From the NCBI RefSeq assembly GCF_000833575.1, contig NZ_CP010827.1, forward strand, positions 1,661,993 to 1,725,992: DNA of 64,000 nucleotides. Reading direction: 5' to 3'. The translations under genes were made by a program, and so were the position numbers. The notes beneath the pieces were generated by a model that made no database searches, was not told the origin of the DNA, and saw nothing but the letters and a program-made list of their open reading frames with translations. This document shows positions 28,104 to 38,062 of the stretch, piece after piece. Source of the stretch: Corynebacterium singulare. Its GTDB lineage: Bacteria > Actinomycetota > Actinomycetes > Mycobacteriales > Mycobacteriaceae. Every line of letters starts with the position of its first letter. The stretch's first letter is position 1.

Positions 28104-28826
28104 ATGGCCCGTAAACCCAAAAAGAACGACCAGCCTACTCTCGAATCTCTATCCCCACGCCAACGACGCATTCTCGAGGTCATCCACGATGCCGTAATGC
28201 TGCGTGGATACCCGCCAAGCATTCGTGAAATTGGTGACGCCACTGGACTTCAGTCCACTTCTTCAGTGGCATACCAGCTAAAACAGCTCGAGGAAAAGGG
28301 CTTTTTGCGCCGTGACCCTAACAAGCCGCGCGCCGTAGACGTTCGCCACTTCCCTAGTGCCGATGATTCTAAGAAACCAGGCCGGAAAGCCAGCTCAGCC
28401 AAGGAAACTGTTGAAGCCGTCACGGGTGACATTCCGGAAGAAGCATCCGCACCGACTTATATTCCGGTTGTCGGTCGCATCGCAGCGGGCTCCCCCATCA
28501 CCGCCGAAGAGAATATTGACACCTACTTCCCTATGCCCGATGACATCGTTGGCAATGGTGAGCTCTACATGCTGCAAGTAGTCGGGGATTCCATGCAGGA
28601 CGCGGGCATCCTTAATGGCGACTGGGTCATCATTCGTTCGCAATCAGTCGCTGAGGAGGGCGAGTTTGTTGCAGCACTCCTTGATGGAGAGGAAGCCACG
28701 GTCAAGGAGTTCCACCGCGATTCCTCCGGCGTGTGGCTGCTTCCGCACAATGAGGCTTACTCCCCGATCAAGGGTGACGAGGCCGAGATCATGGGTAAGG
28801 TCGTCTCAGTCTTCCGCAAGCTTTAG
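28104..28826 (+). CDS. lexA: LexA repressor
   Basis: SOS repressor, self-cleaving when RecA filaments are present. Winged helix at 15-75 ([20 protein letters not shown]). Cleavage bond Ala128-Gly129 in RIAAGSP; catalytic Ser163 in GDSMQDAG and Lys201 in TVKEF. Residues 85-118 form a longer linker than in E. coli. 240 residues, common for corynebacteria. Divergent from divS with LexA-like boxes between. Confidence 0.95.
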   Translation: MARKPKKNDQPTLESLSPRQRRILEVIHDAVMLRGYPPSIREIGDATGLQSTSSVAYQLKQLEEKGFLRRDPNKPRAVDVRHFPSADDSKKPGRKASSAKETVEAVTGDIPEEASAPTYIPVVGRIAAGSPITAEENIDTYFPMPDDIVGNGELYMLQVVGDSMQDAGILNGDWVIIRSQSVAEEGEFVAALLDGEEATVKEFHRDSSGVWLLPHNEAYSPIKGDEAEIMGKVVSVFRKL

Positions 28827-29205
28827 ACAGTCCCCGCCCCACGTCGCATCTAGCGCCTCTTTCCCTGCTCAATCTCCCCTCCACACTCCACACGGTGCGG
28901 GCGAATCGAGCGGAGAGTTTTTCTTTTTCCACCCCCTTGTGTGTGTGTATGTGCCCGATCTGCACCCAATCAGCGTGCTAAATCACAGAATCCCAAATGT
29001 GCAGGCCAACGCAGGACTTGGAGATGAATCTTATGGCATTCTATGTGTTTTGATTTGTTTAGTTCCGCTTTGCCCGCACTTAATGCGAGAATGGAGACAT
29101 TGCCACAACATTCGTTGCTTCGTTCGTTCGCCGCTTCGAGACTTTCTCCGAGCCACAGTCCGGCGCAGCGACCGTCCCCCATGGAGCCCCTCAAAGGGAG
29201 GAACT
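28827..29205. other. lexA-sugR intergenic region without a gene
   Basis: 380 bases with a possible weak terminator (TCTCC ... GGAGAG before TTTTTCTTTTT, about 28873-28930), a short GT-repeat (28939-28949) and the sugR leader. The sugR ATG has an AAAGGGAGGAA site. I see no conserved coding sequence. CTTCGTTCGTTCG near 29125 is repetitive. Confidence 0.5.
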
Positions 29206-29988
29206 ATGTACGCAGAAGAACGTCGCCGTCAGATTGCCTCGCTAACCGCCGTGGAAGGCCGGGTTAACGTCACTGAATTGTCCGAACGCTTCGACGTCAC
29301 TGCCGAAACTATTCGCCGTGATCTTGCCGTCCTCGACCGTGAGGGAGTTGTCCACAGAGTTCATGGCGGCGCTGTCGCCTCCCAATCTTTCCAAACCGCC
29401 GAGTTCACCCTAGATACGCGTCAGCGTTCTGCAACTGGAGCGAAGATGGCTATTGCCCGTGCCGCCCTGGATCAGCTTCCAGACGGAGGAAGTATCTTCC
29501 TCGACGCTGGTACAACGACTAATGCCCTCGCCGACCTAATCGGCCAGCGCTATTCAGCAGGCCAGTTCAACATCGTGTCGAATAGTCTGCCAATCGCCCT
29601 GTCTTTGGCCAACAATGGTGTATCCGATGTCCAGTTGTTGGGTGGCACCGTTCGCGCTATTACCCAAGCGGTTGTGGGCGATACGGCACTGCGAACAATG
29701 GCGCTGATGCGCGCCGACGTCGCCTTCATCGGCACCAACGCCTTGACCGTTGACCACGGTCTATCTACTGCAGATTCGCAAGAAGCTGCCATCAAGTCCG
29801 CTTTTGTTACCAATGCCCATCGCGTAGTCGTTCTGTGCGATTCGTCGAAGTTGGGTAACGATTACCTAGTCAGCTTCGCTTCTCTCGACGACATTGATGT
29901 TGTCATCACCGACTCTGCAGCTCCAGAGACATTTGTCGAGGCGCTCAAGGAGCATGGCATCGACGTCATCATCGCCCCCGAACATTAG
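29206..29988 (+). CDS. sugR: SugR, DeoR-type repressor of PTS genes
   Basis: 260 residues from ATG 29206; a 457-residue open frame begins inside lexA and is not the gene. DeoR helix-turn-helix VNVTELSERFDVTAETIRRDL (about 19-39), then the sugar-phosphate sensing domain with SIFLDAGTTTNAL and AFIGTNAL. In C. glutamicum SugR represses ptsI, ptsG and the fructose genes, and is released by fructose-phosphate. It stands convergent with ptsI, separated by a strong terminator. Confidence 0.9.
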   Translation: MYAEERRRQIASLTAVEGRVNVTELSERFDVTAETIRRDLAVLDREGVVHRVHGGAVASQSFQTAEFTLDTRQRSATGAKMAIARAALDQLPDGGSIFLDAGTTTNALADLIGQRYSAGQFNIVSNSLPIALSLANNGVSDVQLLGGTVRAITQAVVGDTALRTMALMRADVAFIGTNALTVDHGLSTADSQEAAIKSAFVTNAHRVVVLCDSSKLGNDYLVSFASLDDIDVVITDSAAPETFVEALKEHGIDVIIAPEH

Positions 29989-30027
29989 TTCCCGGCTGAG
30001 GTCTCTGGCTCTACTTAAAAGATCAAT

Positions 30028-30070
30028 CACCCCTGACCCCTCATAGGATTGAGGTGTCAGGGGTGGTTTT
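30028..30070. terminator. Terminator between sugR and ptsI
   Basis: CACCCCTGAC (30028-30037) and GTCAGGGGTG (30056-30065) form a perfect 10-bp stem with an inner CCTCA/TGAGG stem, followed by GTTTTCGTT for the plus strand. It serves two convergent genes. Confidence 0.8.
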
Positions 30071-30091
30071 CGTTAAGGCATGAAGGGGTCT

Positions 30092-31777
30092 TTAAAACTC
30101 CTCAAGCAGCGCAATAACTGCAGAACGGGCCTCAGATGGGCTCTCTGCATTGACAGCAGCTTCCGCCATCTTTTCACACTGCTCAAAAGTAAGTTCAGCC
30201 AGTTGTGCGCCCACTCCAGCAACTGCAGTCGAAGCTGCGGACAACGAGGTCACCCCAAGGCCGGTTAGTACGCACGCCAGCATTGGATCAGCAGCTGCCT
30301 CACCACACACGCCGACCGGAACGTTGTTATCGCGGCCAACCACACAGGTGTGCTGAATGAGGCGCAGAACTGCAGGCTGCCATGGATCCGTCAGGTAGGC
30401 CAGCTGCGGGGACAGGCGGTCAGCAGCCATCGTGTACTGAGTGAGATCGTTGGTGCCAATAGAAACGAAATCGAGGTGCGGCATGATGGTGTCTGCCATC
30501 AGTGCGGCAGCGGGAACCTCAATCATGGCACCGGCGGTCAGGCCACGCTCACGGCACAATCCCGCGAACCATTTTGCCTCAACCGCAGTGGCCAACATCG
30601 GGGCCATGACCCACGTGGTGGAATCCTCATCACGTTGAGCGGCCGCCTGCGCGATGGCATCGAGCTGGCGGGTCAACAGTGCCTCATTGTCGCGCGCGAC
30701 TCGCAAACCTCGCACGCCCAACGCAGGGTTCTCTTCGGAGTCCAGGGTGGCGTAAGAAATCGGCTTATCCGATCCAGCATCGAGTGTGCGAACGACCACC
30801 TTGGCGCTGGGGAACGAGTTAAACACCTTGCCGTAGATACGTGCCTGTTCATCGACGGTAGGTTCCTCGCTCGCAGAAAGGAAGGACAACTCCGTACGGT
30901 AAAGTCCAATGCCTTCCGCTTGGGAATCCGAGGCAATACGCGCAGCGTTGCCATCGGCCACGTTGGCCAGCAGCTGCACGCGGTGACTGTCCTTGGTCTG
31001 TGCTGGGCCACGCCACTCGGCAACACGGGCTGCCTTCTCACGGTACTCCTCAACGGCCTTGAGCGAGCTCTCACGGTCTGCACCGAGGGACACCGTGCCC
31101 ACGGAACCATCAACGAAGACCTGCGTGCCGGCGTCAATCGTGCGCAATTCCGCTCCAACCGCCACGATGCATGGGATGTCCAGTTGGCGGGCGATAATCG
31201 CAGTGTGGCTAGTCGGGCCACCGAGTTCAGTCACCAGTGCCTTGATGTGGGAGGTGTCAAGGGTTGCGGTATCTGCGGGGGCTAGGTCATCAGCGAGCAG
31301 AACCGCTTCACCGTCGACCATGGGAAGACCCGGTTCCTGCTCCCCACGAAGTTGCGCAATAACTCGGTCTCGCACGTCCTTCAGGTCCGTGGTGCGTTCC
31401 GCCATAACTCCGCCAGCGGCCTCAAACATGGTGACGAATTTGTCCGTTGCACCAACAGTCGCGTACTCAGCATTTTTACCACCGCGAATACCCTTACGGA
31501 CGGCCTTATGCCAGCCGCGGTCCTTCACCATTCCAGCGGTGGCTGTCAACACCTCCGCAGCCTGGCCATCAGCACCAGCAGCGCGCTGTTCTAAGCGGCT
31601 GGCGACGATATCGACGGCTTCGAGGAAACGGTCGTATTCTGCATCGCGGTTTTCCTCCGCGATGGTTTCTCCGGCAGTAGGTAGCTCCGGGCGGGGGCGA
31701 ACCCACACCGCTTCGGCATAAGCAACACCGGCAACAACTCCGGTTCCTTTGATGGTGGATGGGGATGCGTTTTCCAT
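30092..31777 (-). CDS. ptsI: PTS Enzyme I
   Basis: Takes phosphate from phosphoenolpyruvate and gives it to HPr. 561 residues from ATG 31777 (AAGGA 7 bases upstream). His191 in GGPTSHTAI is the active site; PEP-binding sequence VRTLDAGSDKP and the GVCGEAAADP Cys segment follow. Divergent from pfkB. It feeds the HPr at 35.2 kb and DhaM at 1.1 kb, whose HPr domain is separate. Confidence 0.95.
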   Translation of the reverse strand: MENASPSTIKGTGVVAGVAYAEAVWVRPRPELPTAGETIAEENRDAEYDRFLEAVDIVASRLEQRAAGADGQAAEVLTATAGMVKDRGWHKAVRKGIRGGKNAEYATVGATDKFVTMFEAAGGVMAERTTDLKDVRDRVIAQLRGEQEPGLPMVDGEAVLLADDLAPADTATLDTSHIKALVTELGGPTSHTAIIARQLDIPCIVAVGAELRTIDAGTQVFVDGSVGTVSLGADRESSLKAVEEYREKAARVAEWRGPAQTKDSHRVQLLANVADGNAARIASDSQAEGIGLYRTELSFLSASEEPTVDEQARIYGKVFNSFPSAKVVVRTLDAGSDKPISYATLDSEENPALGVRGLRVARDNEALLTRQLDAIAQAAAQRDEDSTTWVMAPMLATAVEAKWFAGLCRERGLTAGAMIEVPAAALMADTIMPHLDFVSIGTNDLTQYTMAADRLSPQLAYLTDPWQPAVLRLIQHTCVVGRDNNVPVGVCGEAAADPMLACVLTGLGVTSLSAASTAVAGVGAQLAELTFEQCEKMAEAAVNAESPSEARSAVIALLEEF

Positions 31778-31877
31778 GACACAAATCCTTAACGGAGACG
31801 ATTTTTCCTTAACCCAGAACACCACATGTTGCCCAAAAATTCAATGAAAACCAGAGTGATCCTATTGACAACCAGAC

Positions 31878-31896
31878 ACAATCGGGCAACAATCGG
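31878..31896 (+). repeat. Direct repeat ACAATCGG in the ptsI-pfkB gap
   Basis: ACAATCGG at 31878-31885 and 31889-31896 are repeated with an 11-base period, one helical turn. This is a candidate operator (SugR is the obvious regulator) for the divergent pair. Proven SugR sites cannot be matched from memory with confidence. Confidence 0.35.
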
Positions 31897-32010
31897 AAAT
31901 GAAACAACATTCACTCTCCAATGGCCGAGACAACCTCAACGTGGCAGGTACGCCACGATGACTGGTGGCTCCCAATATACGTACGCCGCGAAAGGGGACG
32001 ACTCTCCAGA

Positions 32011-32982
32011 ATGATCCTTACTTTGACCCCGAACCCCAGCATCGACGCCACCATTACGCTCAAGGAAGCGATACAGCCCGGCTCAGTCCACCGAGCCGCG
32101 TCGGTTACCCACGTAGCCGGTGGAAAAGGCGTCAACGTCACCCATGCGGTGACGAAAGCAGGCGCCGACAGCCTAGCTCTCCTGCCAGCCGCTCTAGGTG
32201 ATCACTTCCTCGCACTCACTGCGGCAGACTCCATCCCCGTCCACGCGGTGGAGATTGACGGTGCTGTGCGAACCAACACCACGTTGACGGAGCCTGATGG
32301 CCGAACGACCAAACTCAACGGCCCCGGACCCACGCTCAGCGAAAGAGATCAGAAAGCTATCGCCGCAGCGCTCGCCGAGTACGCGCCTCGTGCTGAGTGG
32401 CTCATCATGGCTGGGTCCTTGCCCAAAGGCGTTCCTGCTGATTGGTACACACACCTCATTACCGTCGCCCGCGAGGCCAACCCTCAGCTCCACATCGCCG
32501 TCGATACGTCCGACGCCCCTATGGTCGCGCTCGGTGAAAACCTCGATACTGCCGCCCCCGATCTCATCAAGCCCAACGGTCTTGAGCTGGGGCAGCTCGC
32601 TGGTGTCGACGGCCAAGCCCTAGAGGTATCCGCTGAGAACGGTGATTTTGAAGGCGTTGTGAAGGCCGCGAGGGACGTCGTCAAGCGCGGCATTTCCGAG
32701 GTCCTTGTCACGCTAGGCAGCGCCGGCGCGGTTTTGGTCACCGAAGATGAAGCCTGGGCCGCTACTCCCCCGCCAGTGACCGTGAAGTCCACCGTAGGCG
32801 CAGGTGATTCTTCCCTGTCCGGATACATCCTGGCTCGCCGTCGCGGCGCCTCGAGCGCAGACGCCTTGCGTAGCGCTGTGGCCTACGGCTCCGCAGCCGC
32901 CGGCCTTCCCGGAACACAACTCCCCACCCCCGAAGAACTTGATATCGAAGGCACTGCAGTCAGTGCAGTCCCCGCCCACTAG
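32011..32982 (+). CDS. fruK: 1-phosphofructokinase (FruK)
   Basis: Phosphorylates fructose 1-phosphate to fructose 1,6-bisphosphate. 323 residues from ATG 32011; the reading from 31921 lacks support. PfkB family: GGKGVNVTHAV at 37-47, KPNGLELGQ (187-195), and the catalytic GAGDSSLSGY with Asp266. It precedes ptsF by 22 bases. Unlike in C. glutamicum, no fruR regulator gene stands in front of it. Confidence 0.92.
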   Translation: MILTLTPNPSIDATITLKEAIQPGSVHRAASVTHVAGGKGVNVTHAVTKAGADSLALLPAALGDHFLALTAADSIPVHAVEIDGAVRTNTTLTEPDGRTTKLNGPGPTLSERDQKAIAAALAEYAPRAEWLIMAGSLPKGVPADWYTHLITVAREANPQLHIAVDTSDAPMVALGENLDTAAPDLIKPNGLELGQLAGVDGQALEVSAENGDFEGVVKAARDVVKRGISEVLVTLGSAGAVLVTEDEAWAATPPPVTVKSTVGAGDSSLSGYILARRRGASSADALRSAVAYGSAAAGLPGTQLPTPEELDIEGTAVSAVPAH

Positions 32983-33004
32983 CACCTGTTAGGAGTGCAC
33001 CCAC

Positions 33005-35125
33005 ATGGCATCCGATCTCATCACCACCGACCTCGTTGCTCTCGACGCTGACTTCGGTGACAGCATCGAATCCGTCATCACCAACCTCGCCACGCTGGTC
33101 CACAAGACCGGACGAGCAAGCTCTGTCGACGAACTCGCAGCACCCGCCATCGCCCGTGAGGAAAAAGCTGGTACTGGTGTCCCCGGCGGCGTAGCTATCC
33201 CGCACTGCCGTTCAGCGGCAGTCAGCGAACCCACCTTAGCTTTCGCCCGACTCTCCCACGGCGTGGACTTCTCGGGGCCCGATGGCGACGCACAACTGGT
33301 CTTTCTCATCGCGGCTCCCGAAGGCGGTGGCAAGGCACACCTTAAAATTCTGTCCAAACTCGCCCGAGCACTCGTTAAGAAGGACTTTCTTGAGTCGCTG
33401 CGCACCGCAAAGACCACGGACGAGATTGTGACACTGGTCCTGGACGTCGTCAACGCCGAAAAGCCTAAGAAAAAGACCACCGACACCGCTCCAACTACTG
33501 CGGTTGCAGCAGGAGCAGCTTCTGCCGGCGCCGCTGTTCCCGCCTCGGAATCTCGCCCCGCGCAGAGTGCCTCAGATGCAACAAAGACACGCATCGTCGC
33601 CGTCACCGCCTGCCCAACCGGTATCGCACACACATACATGGCTGCCGATGCCCTGTCACAGACCGCCGAGGAACGCGATGACGTCGAGCTAACTGTCGAA
33701 ACTCAGGGCTCTTCCAATAACACTGCTGTCTCCGCCGACACCATCGCGGCTGCCGACGCCGTCATCTTCGCCACCGACGTTGGTGTCCGCGACCGCGAGC
33801 GGTTCGCAGGCAAGCCAGTCATTGAATCTGGCGTCAAGCGCGCCATCAACGAACCAGGCGTCATGATTGATGAGGCCATCACCGCCTCCACCAACCCGCA
33901 TGCCCGAAAAGTCGCGGGTACCGCACGCACCGAGCACTCCGACTCGGCAGAAGAAGGCGAAGGGCTGAGCTGGGGCAAGCGTATCCAGCAGGCCATCATG
34001 ACCGGTGTGTCCTACATGGTGCCGTTTGTCGCAGCTGGCGGCCTTCTGTTGGCGCTGGGATTCTTGCTTGGCGGCTACGACGTAGCCAACGGCTGGCAGG
34101 CTATTACCACCGAATACTCACTGACGGACCTGCCAGGCCATGACGTAGTGGTCGACGGCGCAACGATGACCTTCAAGCACTCAGGCCTTGGCCTCTACCT
34201 CGGCGCGGTACTCTTCGCCATTGGCCAAGCGGCGATGGGCTTCATTGTCGCAGCTCTCTCCGGCTTTATTTCCTTCGCACTGGCAGGCCGCCCTGGCATC
34301 GCGCCGGGCTTCGCTGGCGGCGCCATTGCTGTCACTGTGGGTGCGGGCTTCATCGGCGGCCTCGTCACCGGTCTCATTGCGGGCTTCGTTGCCATGTGGA
34401 TTGGAAACTGGAAGGTGCCGCGCTGGATCGGCTCCCTCATGCCTGTCGTCATCATTCCGTTGCTTGCCACTATGATTACTGGCCTGCTCATGTTCCTGCT
34501 GCTCGGTGCCCCGTTGGCCGCTATCATGAACGGTCTACAGAATTGGCTGGCTTCCATGTCTGGCTCTTCTGCTGTTCTGCTGGGCATCATCCTCGGTCTC
34601 ATGATGTGCTCTGACCTAGGCGGCCCAGTCAACAAGGCCGCTTACCTCTTTGCCACCGCGGGCCTGTCCACTGGTGACGAGGCTTCCATGAAGATCATGG
34701 CCGCCGTCATGGCCTCCGGTATGGTCGCCCCCATCGCACTGTCTATCGCTACGTTCGCGCGTAAGAACCTCTTCACCCCGGCGGAACAGGAGAACGGCAA
34801 GTCCGCGTGGCTGCTGGGCCTGTCCTTCGTCTCCGAAGGCGCTATCCCGTTCGCTGCGGCCGACCCGCTTCGCGTCATCCCGTCCATGATGCTTGGCGGT
34901 GCGGTCACCGGAGCACTGTCGATGGCGCTGGGTGTCATGTCCCGCGCTCCGCACGGCGGCATCTTCGTTATCTTCGCCATCGAGCCTGCATGGGCTTACT
35001 TCGTAGCCATCCTCGCTGGCGTGGCGGTGGCCGCGATCGCTGTCATTGCCATGAAACAGTTCTGGCCCAATAAGACAGCTGAAGAGGCTGCTGCCAAGGC
35101 TGAATCAGCTGCGGCTGCCGCGTAA
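33005..35125 (+). CDS. ptsF: Fructose PTS EIIABC
   Basis: 706 residues carrying A, B and C domains in one chain. EIIA: His67 in AIPHCRSA. A Pro/Ala-rich linker (160-190) leads to EIIB: Cys203 in VTACPTGIAHTYMAA. The C domain (from about 330) has eight or more helices and AAPGFAGG-like sites (PGIAPGFAGGAI) near the substrate path. Fructose is imported as fructose 1-phosphate. Follows fruK and precedes ptsH in the same direction. Confidence 0.95.
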   Translation: MASDLITTDLVALDADFGDSIESVITNLATLVHKTGRASSVDELAAPAIAREEKAGTGVPGGVAIPHCRSAAVSEPTLAFARLSHGVDFSGPDGDAQLVFLIAAPEGGGKAHLKILSKLARALVKKDFLESLRTAKTTDEIVTLVLDVVNAEKPKKKTTDTAPTTAVAAGAASAGAAVPASESRPAQSASDATKTRIVAVTACPTGIAHTYMAADALSQTAEERDDVELTVETQGSSNNTAVSADTIAAADAVIFATDVGVRDRERFAGKPVIESGVKRAINEPGVMIDEAITASTNPHARKVAGTARTEHSDSAEEGEGLSWGKRIQQAIMTGVSYMVPFVAAGGLLLALGFLLGGYDVANGWQAITTEYSLTDLPGHDVVVDGATMTFKHSGLGLYLGAVLFAIGQAAMGFIVAALSGFISFALAGRPGIAPGFAGGAIAVTVGAGFIGGLVTGLIAGFVAMWIGNWKVPRWIGSLMPVVIIPLLATMITGLLMFLLLGAPLAAIMNGLQNWLASMSGSSAVLLGIILGLMMCSDLGGPVNKAAYLFATAGLSTGDEASMKIMAAVMASGMVAPIALSIATFARKNLFTPAEQENGKSAWLLGLSFVSEGAIPFAAADPLRVIPSMMLGGAVTGALSMALGVMSRAPHGGIFVIFAIEPAWAYFVAILAGVAVAAIAVIAMKQFWPNKTAEEAAAKAESAAAAA

Positions 35126-35198
35126 TTCCGGACGTCCAGTTCGGAACCCGCGTACACTTGTCATTACGAAAATTCTTTAAGTCGAAAGGACTATCACT

Positions 35199-35468
35199 AT
35201 GGCTTCTAAGACCGTCAAGGTTGGTTCCTCCGTTGGACTGCACGCACGTCCTGCCTCCATCATCGCTGACGCTGCTGCGGAGTTCGATGAGGATATCTTC
35301 CTGAACCTCGTCGGTGATGAGGACGAGGACGAGACCGATGCTGCTTCTTCCCTCATGATCATGGCACTCGGCGCCGAGCAGGGCGACGAAGTCACCGTGA
35401 CCTCAGAGAACGAGGCTGCTGTTGAGAAGATTGCTGGCCTCATCGAGCAGGATTTGGACGCCGAATAG
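35199..35468 (+). CDS. ptsH: HPr phosphocarrier
   Basis: 89 residues. His15 in VGLHARPAS receives phosphate from EI; Ser47 region SSLMIMALG is the site that firmicute HPr kinases use, though corynebacteria lack a clear HPr kinase. It follows ptsF by 73 bases, which could hold its own promoter. Strong terminator behind it. Confidence 0.96.
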   Translation: MASKTVKVGSSVGLHARPASIIADAAAEFDEDIFLNLVGDEDEDETDAASSLMIMALGAEQGDEVTVTSENEAAVEKIAGLIEQDLDAE

Positions 35469-35506
35469 AAGGTCCTAAAGCTGCGGCCCGTAATCTGCAG
35501 TAATTA

Positions 35507-35540
35507 GCAAAAAATCCCGTCCACGCGGCGGGATTTTTGC
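35507..35540. terminator. Rho-independent terminator behind ptsH
   Basis: GCAAAAAATCCCG (35507-35519) pairs with CGGGATTTTTGC (35529-35540) over a 9-base loop; the U-run is in the stem. It may act on both strands, as the ABC permease gene converges here. Confidence 0.8.
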
Positions 35541-35566
35541 ATCTTTAGGCGCCGGCACGCCAGTGT

Positions 35567-37309
35567 CTAGGGCGCATCTGCGCCACGCTCGTCCTTGTCT
35601 GGAGTTGGCAAGAAGGCAGTCGCACTCGTACCTAAGAAGACGAGGACAAAGAGCACCCATAGCCCTGGGGGAAGGTAAGGCAGCAGCGCCCCTGGGTACG
35701 CCGAGACTGCGACATGGACGGCGACCGTGTACCAGATGCCCACTAGGAGCGCTGTCAGCATGGCAACACAGTACGGAAAGAGGATTGCCCAGAACTCTGC
35801 TTGCTGGATCGCGCCTTGGGTACGGCCCAGAAGACGCAGTGGTGAGAAGAACGCATGCAAATTGGCCCGCTTGCCCATCACAGAGACCGCGAGGACCAGG
35901 CAGATCGCCAGCAGAGTGTAGGCCGCGGTGGGGACGAAGCCGGCGGTTCCGTCGCCGTGGGGCCCGTACATGATCTGGCTATCCATATCCACGTGCCGTA
36001 CCCAATCCTGCGCGGACTCCACCCGGAGATGATCCGGTGCGCTAGCCGATTCTGCGACCACGGGGAGCCCCCATTCCGGTTTGACCGGAGACTCGCTAGA
36101 GATACCGGAGAACGGCACCATGAAGTCTGGGTAGAAGGGGCTGTGAGCTTTCACCGGCGCCGCGGGCGAGAGTAGCTGCCCTATCACGTGGTCATTCGAT
36201 CCGGCCAGAGAATAGTCAGACGCCTTCTCCATCGATACGGAGGTCCGCCCCGCGGATTCGAAGTCCGAAGGCTGCCAGTAGACCACCCCACGGCAGTCGT
36301 CGCCGATCTCTTCGCATACACCGTCTGCTTCCTGCGCTTCCAGCAAGCGAGAATCTTGGCCAACGACGACTGGGACCGTTTGGAAATTCTGGGAGCCTAC
36401 GTAATTTGCCGCCCATAACGAGGTCTGTGCACCTGTGAAGCCTGCCAGCGGAATGGCTACGAGCGCGGTAGCAAGCCCCACCCTCGAGGTCGTCCCGACG
36501 GTTTCGGAAGAGCGGATGCCTAGCGCGGGTGCCGACCATCCGCTCACCTTTTTGATCGCCGCGGCTGCCCAGCGAGCTAGCGCCCGGGCGAAGGGGCCGG
36601 CAAGTGTGACAGCGAGGAACGGCAAGGTGAAGACGAATATCAACACGACAGGCCCTGGCGGAGTCGTCACCATACACCAGATACCCGCGGCAATATTGAC
36701 CACTGCGAGCACTAGGCCAACCAGCCCCACCAAGGATTTGGACTTACCTACTGTTGCCGCTCCCCGATCCCCGGTTTTGGCCAGCACCTTGTCGACGTTG
36801 AGAATCCCCACGCCGAGGAGGTACAGGGGGACTAAGACCAGCAGTGACGACCAGGCAACGTCAATGGGCGAGCCCCAGTGATCTGGCAGTTGCTTGTTGA
36901 GCCCTAGCAGAATCACCTTGAAAAGCGGCGTCGCCAACAACCGTCCCAACACGACCGCCGAAATGCTTGCTAGAAGCGCCAGGCACGCCCCTTGCAGGAG
37001 CAGGTGCCTAGTGAAAAACGCCCTGCCTATGCCAAGAATCCTCAGCGCTTGCACGGTATTTCGGTGGTCAGCGATAAAATTCTGATGCGCCAACCGGACC
37101 CCGGCGAATGCCGGGATGATCGCAATCAGGCTCATATTCGTCACGCCGGCCTTGAAGTCGCTGCTTCCGCCAGTCGAAAATGCGACGTAAAGGATGGTGC
37201 CGACGAGCGTGCCGATTACTACCGCAGCCAGTACGATTCCCCCGATGAAGGGGCGCGCCGTCACCGACAGCTCTCTCCGGTAGGCGGCGGTGGGAGTCAT
37301 GGTCTTCAT
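35567..37309 (-). CDS. FtsX/MacB-like ABC transporter permease
   Basis: 580 residues. N-terminal helix, a large hydrophobic core and four or more membrane segments in two groups. Between them, from about 330 to 470, is a polar, probably outside domain with two Cys (GVCEEIGDDC) that could be bridged. This is the layout of FtsX/MacB permeases, which export peptides or lipids. The ATPase gene is 3 bases upstream, so both form one operon. No target or regulator is seen; it lies between ptsH and uraA, where C. glutamicum has other genes as I recall. Confidence 0.75.
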   Translation of the reverse strand: MKTMTPTAAYRRELSVTARPFIGGIVLAAVVIGTLVGTILYVAFSTGGSSDFKAGVTNMSLIAIIPAFAGVRLAHQNFIADHRNTVQALRILGIGRAFFTRHLLLQGACLALLASISAVVLGRLLATPLFKVILLGLNKQLPDHWGSPIDVAWSSLLVLVPLYLLGVGILNVDKVLAKTGDRGAATVGKSKSLVGLVGLVLAVVNIAAGIWCMVTTPPGPVVLIFVFTLPFLAVTLAGPFARALARWAAAAIKKVSGWSAPALGIRSSETVGTTSRVGLATALVAIPLAGFTGAQTSLWAANYVGSQNFQTVPVVVGQDSRLLEAQEADGVCEEIGDDCRGVVYWQPSDFESAGRTSVSMEKASDYSLAGSNDHVIGQLLSPAAPVKAHSPFYPDFMVPFSGISSESPVKPEWGLPVVAESASAPDHLRVESAQDWVRHVDMDSQIMYGPHGDGTAGFVPTAAYTLLAICLVLAVSVMGKRANLHAFFSPLRLLGRTQGAIQQAEFWAILFPYCVAMLTALLVGIWYTVAVHVAVSAYPGALLPYLPPGLWVLFVLVFLGTSATAFLPTPDKDERGADAP

Positions 37310-37312
37310 GAG

Positions 37313-37954
37313 CTATACCCCCATCTGCAGCAGCGTTTCTGCCTGCCCGTCGAAAAGCTCGCGGTGGGAGCAATAGACCACTATCGCTCCCCGCTTCGCC
37401 GACTGGCGCAACAAGTCCTCGACCACGGTGACATTCGCTCCATCAAGCGCGCTGACGGGCTCATCCATGAGCACCAGGTCCGGTTGGGAAGCTAGTGCCT
37501 GGGCCACCGCAACGCGCTGGCGTTGACCCCCGGATAGCTCCGCCGGCAGGGCTTCTGTGAAAGGCTGCATGCCCAACGTGCCAAGCAGCTCTTCCCTGCC
37601 GTGGGCGTCGAGGCCCCGTCCGGCGACGTGAACTGCAAGCTCGAGGTTCTCCCGGCAGCTGAGGCTAGGCAGGAGGGTCGGTGCCTGTGGTGCGTACCCG
37701 ACGTGCGTGGCTCGCCACGAGGTTAGCTTCTTGGCCGCGCCCTTTCCGAACCGTTTACCGTCGATGGTTACCCTTCCTTCACTAGGTGCGCGCAGACCGG
37801 CTAACAGATCCAGAACCGTGGATTTACCGCTTCCCGATGGGCCCCGGACTTCGTAGATGCCAGGCCGTGACAACGACAGCGCGGCATCCCGCAGAATATA
37901 TGGCCCATATTTCGAGTATCGATAAGAGATTTTATTCCAAACTATTGCAACCAC
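37313..37954 (-). CDS. ABC transporter ATPase
   Basis: 213 residues from GTG 37954, 5 bases after AGGAG; the ATG at 37981 would place that site inside the gene. Walker [10 protein letters not shown] (38-46), Q-loop PQAP, signature LSGGQ (140-144), Walker B LVLMDEP (160-166), His switch SHRE. MacB-like ATPase, partner of the permease 3 bases downstream. Its leader in 37955-38062 has no gene. Confidence 0.85.
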   Translation of the reverse strand: MVAIVWNKISYRYSKYGPYILRDAALSLSRPGIYEVRGPSGSGKSTVLDLLAGLRAPSEGRVTIDGKRFGKGAAKKLTSWRATHVGYAPQAPTLLPSLSCRENLELAVHVAGRGLDAHGREELLGTLGMQPFTEALPAELSGGQRQRVAVAQALASQPDLVLMDEPVSALDGANVTVVEDLLRQSAKRGAIVVYCSHRELFDGQAETLLQMGV

Positions 37955-38062
37955 CACAACTCCTATCTTGTTAAAGGGCATACGCTACCCGAGCACCAAA
38001 ACATTATCGGTAATTGCACGAACACGTTTATCGTGAGTGACAATTACCCAAGTACGGCGCCC

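Noticed and set aside
28615..29205. Extended N-terminal reading of sugR starting inside lexA
   Set aside because: The DeoR domain starts at 29206 with a strong ribosome site; the extension covers lexA in another frame.
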